This document shows, piece after piece, positions 61,899-64,000 of a DNA stretch of 64,000 bases. Each line of letters starts with the position of its first letter. Positions within the stretch are counted from its first letter, which is position 1. The position numbers and the translations under genes are program-made. This DNA is from Sycobia sp. Sy_11 (lineage: Eukaryota > Arthropoda > Insecta > Hymenoptera > Epichrysomallidae). The stretch spans positions 737,501 through 801,500 of the forward strand of contig JACCIC010000179.1 in assembly GCA_018907035.1 (NCBI GenBank). Direction: 5' to 3'. Under the pieces are notes generated by a model that did no database searches, was not told the origin of the DNA, and saw only the letters and a program-made list of their open reading frames with translations.

Positions 61899-63244
61899 CT
61901 TAGGTCGGAATAATGACAGGACCCAACCGCAAAGAGTAAAGATAGAGGGGAAGAGAGAGAGATAGGGCGATGTATATTGTAGACTCGCTCTTTCTTGCGA
62001 ATTTATGGAACGGGAAACGGATTTACTGCTCCGCGGGTATTAGTATATATAACACGCCCACGCTCGCCTACATACGCCGTATGTAGATATTCAAGGCTGG
62101 GGCGTGCCACTTAAGAGTCTAAATTGTTTGCTCTTTAATTTTCGCGTATGGTAATGGGGCGGGGGGTGCGGGGTGCGTAGGCGCGGCGTCCACGGCGGAG
62201 CGGCTCGTTAACGTGGAAAATTGGAACGCGCATAGCTGTGTCCCCCCCCCCCGCCCCTCTTAACGCGTCAAGAAACAGCACGTCAAAATATACGCGCGCG
62301 TACGTGCATGCCCGCATAATATGAATGCGTACTCGAAAACGAAGCGAAGCAATTTTTTTCTTTACGAGCGGACAAAATTTTTAACGAACCCTGCATGCGT
62401 AAGCCGAAGAGTAGCTGCCGGTGATTTCGGCCAAGTGGTCGGGACGGCGAAAGAGGGAGTGAGAGAGTAGTGATGGCGAATTTTTGAATTTCGGCTGGGA
62501 TCGACGTCGGTTTTATTTGTCAGTGAGGGGGGAAGAAACAGTGGCTCCAAGATGGATATTGAATTATTGACCGTTGAGACTGATCCGTAAAAAACAGCGG
62601 GTAAATAATTTATTACTCTATAGAAGATCGTGATGCAAATTGACAGGATCATAAATCCAAGAAATAATTGACGTAAGATAATTGAAAGGCTTCTATATGA
62701 TTTTTCTTCTTCTTGTTCTCAATTAAAATCCATTTACAATTTTGTTCTAGCGCGTTAGACATTTTCTTACAAGTGCGAAGATGCCTCTGTCGGCATGGTA
62801 CACGAAAGATACCTAGAAATCGTCTGTAAAGTACTTCGATTCATAATTCAGAGGTATAAATTTCAGCATCTTCAATATTTCGTACAACCTCTAATCCTAT
62901 AAAATCCAAATCTGCAAACTCCAAGACCACAAAATTGAATTCGAAATAGATCAACTTGATAATTCTCAATGTCCACTATTTTTTTGATTTTCTTATAAGG
63001 ATTGCAGATAAATTGTTTTGAATCCTGTATGACTATTATTTCGGTATGTTTTAAACAATTTTTTTAAATGTCCTTAAACAATATTTACGTCCAAAAAATT
63101 CACCATCAAGAAAATCGGCGAATTGAGCACGTCACAAAACTCAATTCAACAATCATAAAAGTCGGAATTAAAAAAATTATTTCAGGTATAACGGCTGAGT
63201 TGGCAAACGTTCAATTTTACTTCTGCAGATTTTCATTAACGAAT
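61899..63244. other. Unique tract, CG-rich in the middle
   Basis: 62130-62310 is CG-rich with G and C runs. The rest is AT-rich. A fused CAG|GTATAA at 63183-63191 is ratchet-like but lacks a pyrimidine tract. No gene seen. Confidence 0.4.
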
Positions 63245-63260
63245 TTTTTTTTTTTTTTTT
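63245..63260 (-). repeat. poly(T) tract
   Basis: About 16 T. Confidence 0.9.
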
Positions 63261-63299
63261 ACGAGTTATTGAATCACCCTCCGTAAAAGTAAAAAAAAA

Positions 63300-63730
63300 A
63301 AAAGAAGGTTCTTTCTCGGAGAACGACGATTCGAGCGTCGCGGCGGGGAAAAGCTAATTACTCGCCGATTCCGGACCGTCGCCAGCCGGGACAATATGAG
63401 AACCGTGACGCCGAGCCGTTCTCGGGCCTCGGCCGCCTCAGAGCCGCGCGATGATTATATCTATATGATCGGCGCGCGCCGACAATGCGCGCAGAAGCCG
63501 GACTTTCGCGCCGGGCGGGCCGCGCGTCCCCGCCGCTTCTTACTCCTTCTTCTCGGCTATGCGCTCGGCGTCGGCGTCGGCCGCGGCGCTGGTGCGCGGA
63601 TGCAGCCTCCCACCCGGCAATCCTCGTGGCGAGTCCGTTTGTCTCCCAAAAAGCCATTTAAGACGGATTATCGCTCGCTTCGGCGGTGGGCTTCCTTTCT
63701 CATTCGTTTGCGCGACGATGGAATGCGCGC
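63300..63730. other. CG-rich block
   Basis: Very high CG content with frames open on both strands (144 codons on plus, 99 on minus), so frames are not evidence of coding. It could be a promoter-type block of a gene lying beyond the window edge. Confidence 0.4.
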
Positions 63731-63739
63731 AGAGAGAGC

Positions 63740-63764
<25 letters not shown>
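63731..63764. repeat. (GA)n microsatellite
   Basis: About 16 GA units with one GC interruption. Confidence 0.97.
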
Positions 63765-63770
<6 letters not shown>

Positions 63771-64000
63771 GCCCGCAGAGACAGCGGCTCTTTTAGAATT
63801 CGCGCCATACGGAATAGTAAGAGCCGATAGTAAAAGCAAATTGGAAGAGTGAGAAAGAACTATCTTCGACGGTCCAGGACGGGGCGGTTGGTCGAAAGAG
63901 GCGTGGGTGGGGGAGGAGAATTAAACGACGGGTCCCCGGGAATTTTCGCCTCTCGACTTTATAATACTTTAATTGCGGATCGCGCAATCCCGCGAGGATA
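63765..64000. other. Unique sequence at window end
   Basis: Mixed composition with a G-rich stretch near 63903-63918. Nothing recognised. Confidence 0.45.

Overview
This is eukaryotic nuclear DNA, almost entirely non-coding. The best guess is an insect with a compact, CpG-rich genome, most likely a hymenopteran (ant or wasp). That rests on the density of long (AG/CT)n, (AT)n and (AC)n microsatellites, the many CG dinucleotides, the alternation of AT-rich and GC-rich blocks of about 1 kb, and the insect-style splice signals. The species call is inference and could be wrong. No operons, bacterial gene structure, rRNA, CRISPR array or intact transposase was seen.

No protein-coding gene can be named. 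Every long reading frame either runs through a microsatellite (giving poly RE, SL, YI, CV or TH tracts) or lies in GC-rich sequence where several frames are open at once. The remaining frames of 60 to 140 codons are about as frequent as chance predicts in 64 kb, and I recognise no protein family in them. The window therefore looks like intergenic sequence or the inside of very long introns.

Layout. At 1-172 an acceptor is fused to a donor (CAG then GTATGT), the signature of a recursive-splicing point, with a second donor 146 bases on. This suggests the window starts inside a long intron of a plus-strand gene. GC-rich, GA-repeat-rich blocks that could hold promoters or 5' exons lie near 0.4-1.0, 4.6-5.6, 9.4-10.8, 16.7-18.6, 21.0-21.3, 31.0-31.9, 33.1-33.9, 34.8-35.8, 37.0-38.1, 42.8-43.5, 45.0-45.6, 48.1-51.6, 52.7-56.6, 57.5-57.9, 59.0-59.6 and 63.3-64.0 kb. 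AT-rich quiet tracts lie between them. A degenerate tRNA-derived element sits on the minus strand near 6.64-6.74 kb. A possible fragment of a miniature transposon lies near 12.9-13.1 kb. Several perfect or near-perfect hairpins lie outside the microsatellites (18.94, 36.20, 41.39 and 58.85 kb).

Dozens of microsatellites over about 20 bp are listed individually, including a 117-bp (CA)n and several compound arrays in which one unit grades into another. The best candidate coding exon is on the minus strand at 37941-38073: 44 codons from an ATG to a strong GTAAGT donor in a GC-rich block. It remains weak without transcript or homology evidence. The 60.7-61.9 kb tract has several open stretches on its minus strand and is the place I would search first for a decayed coding sequence.
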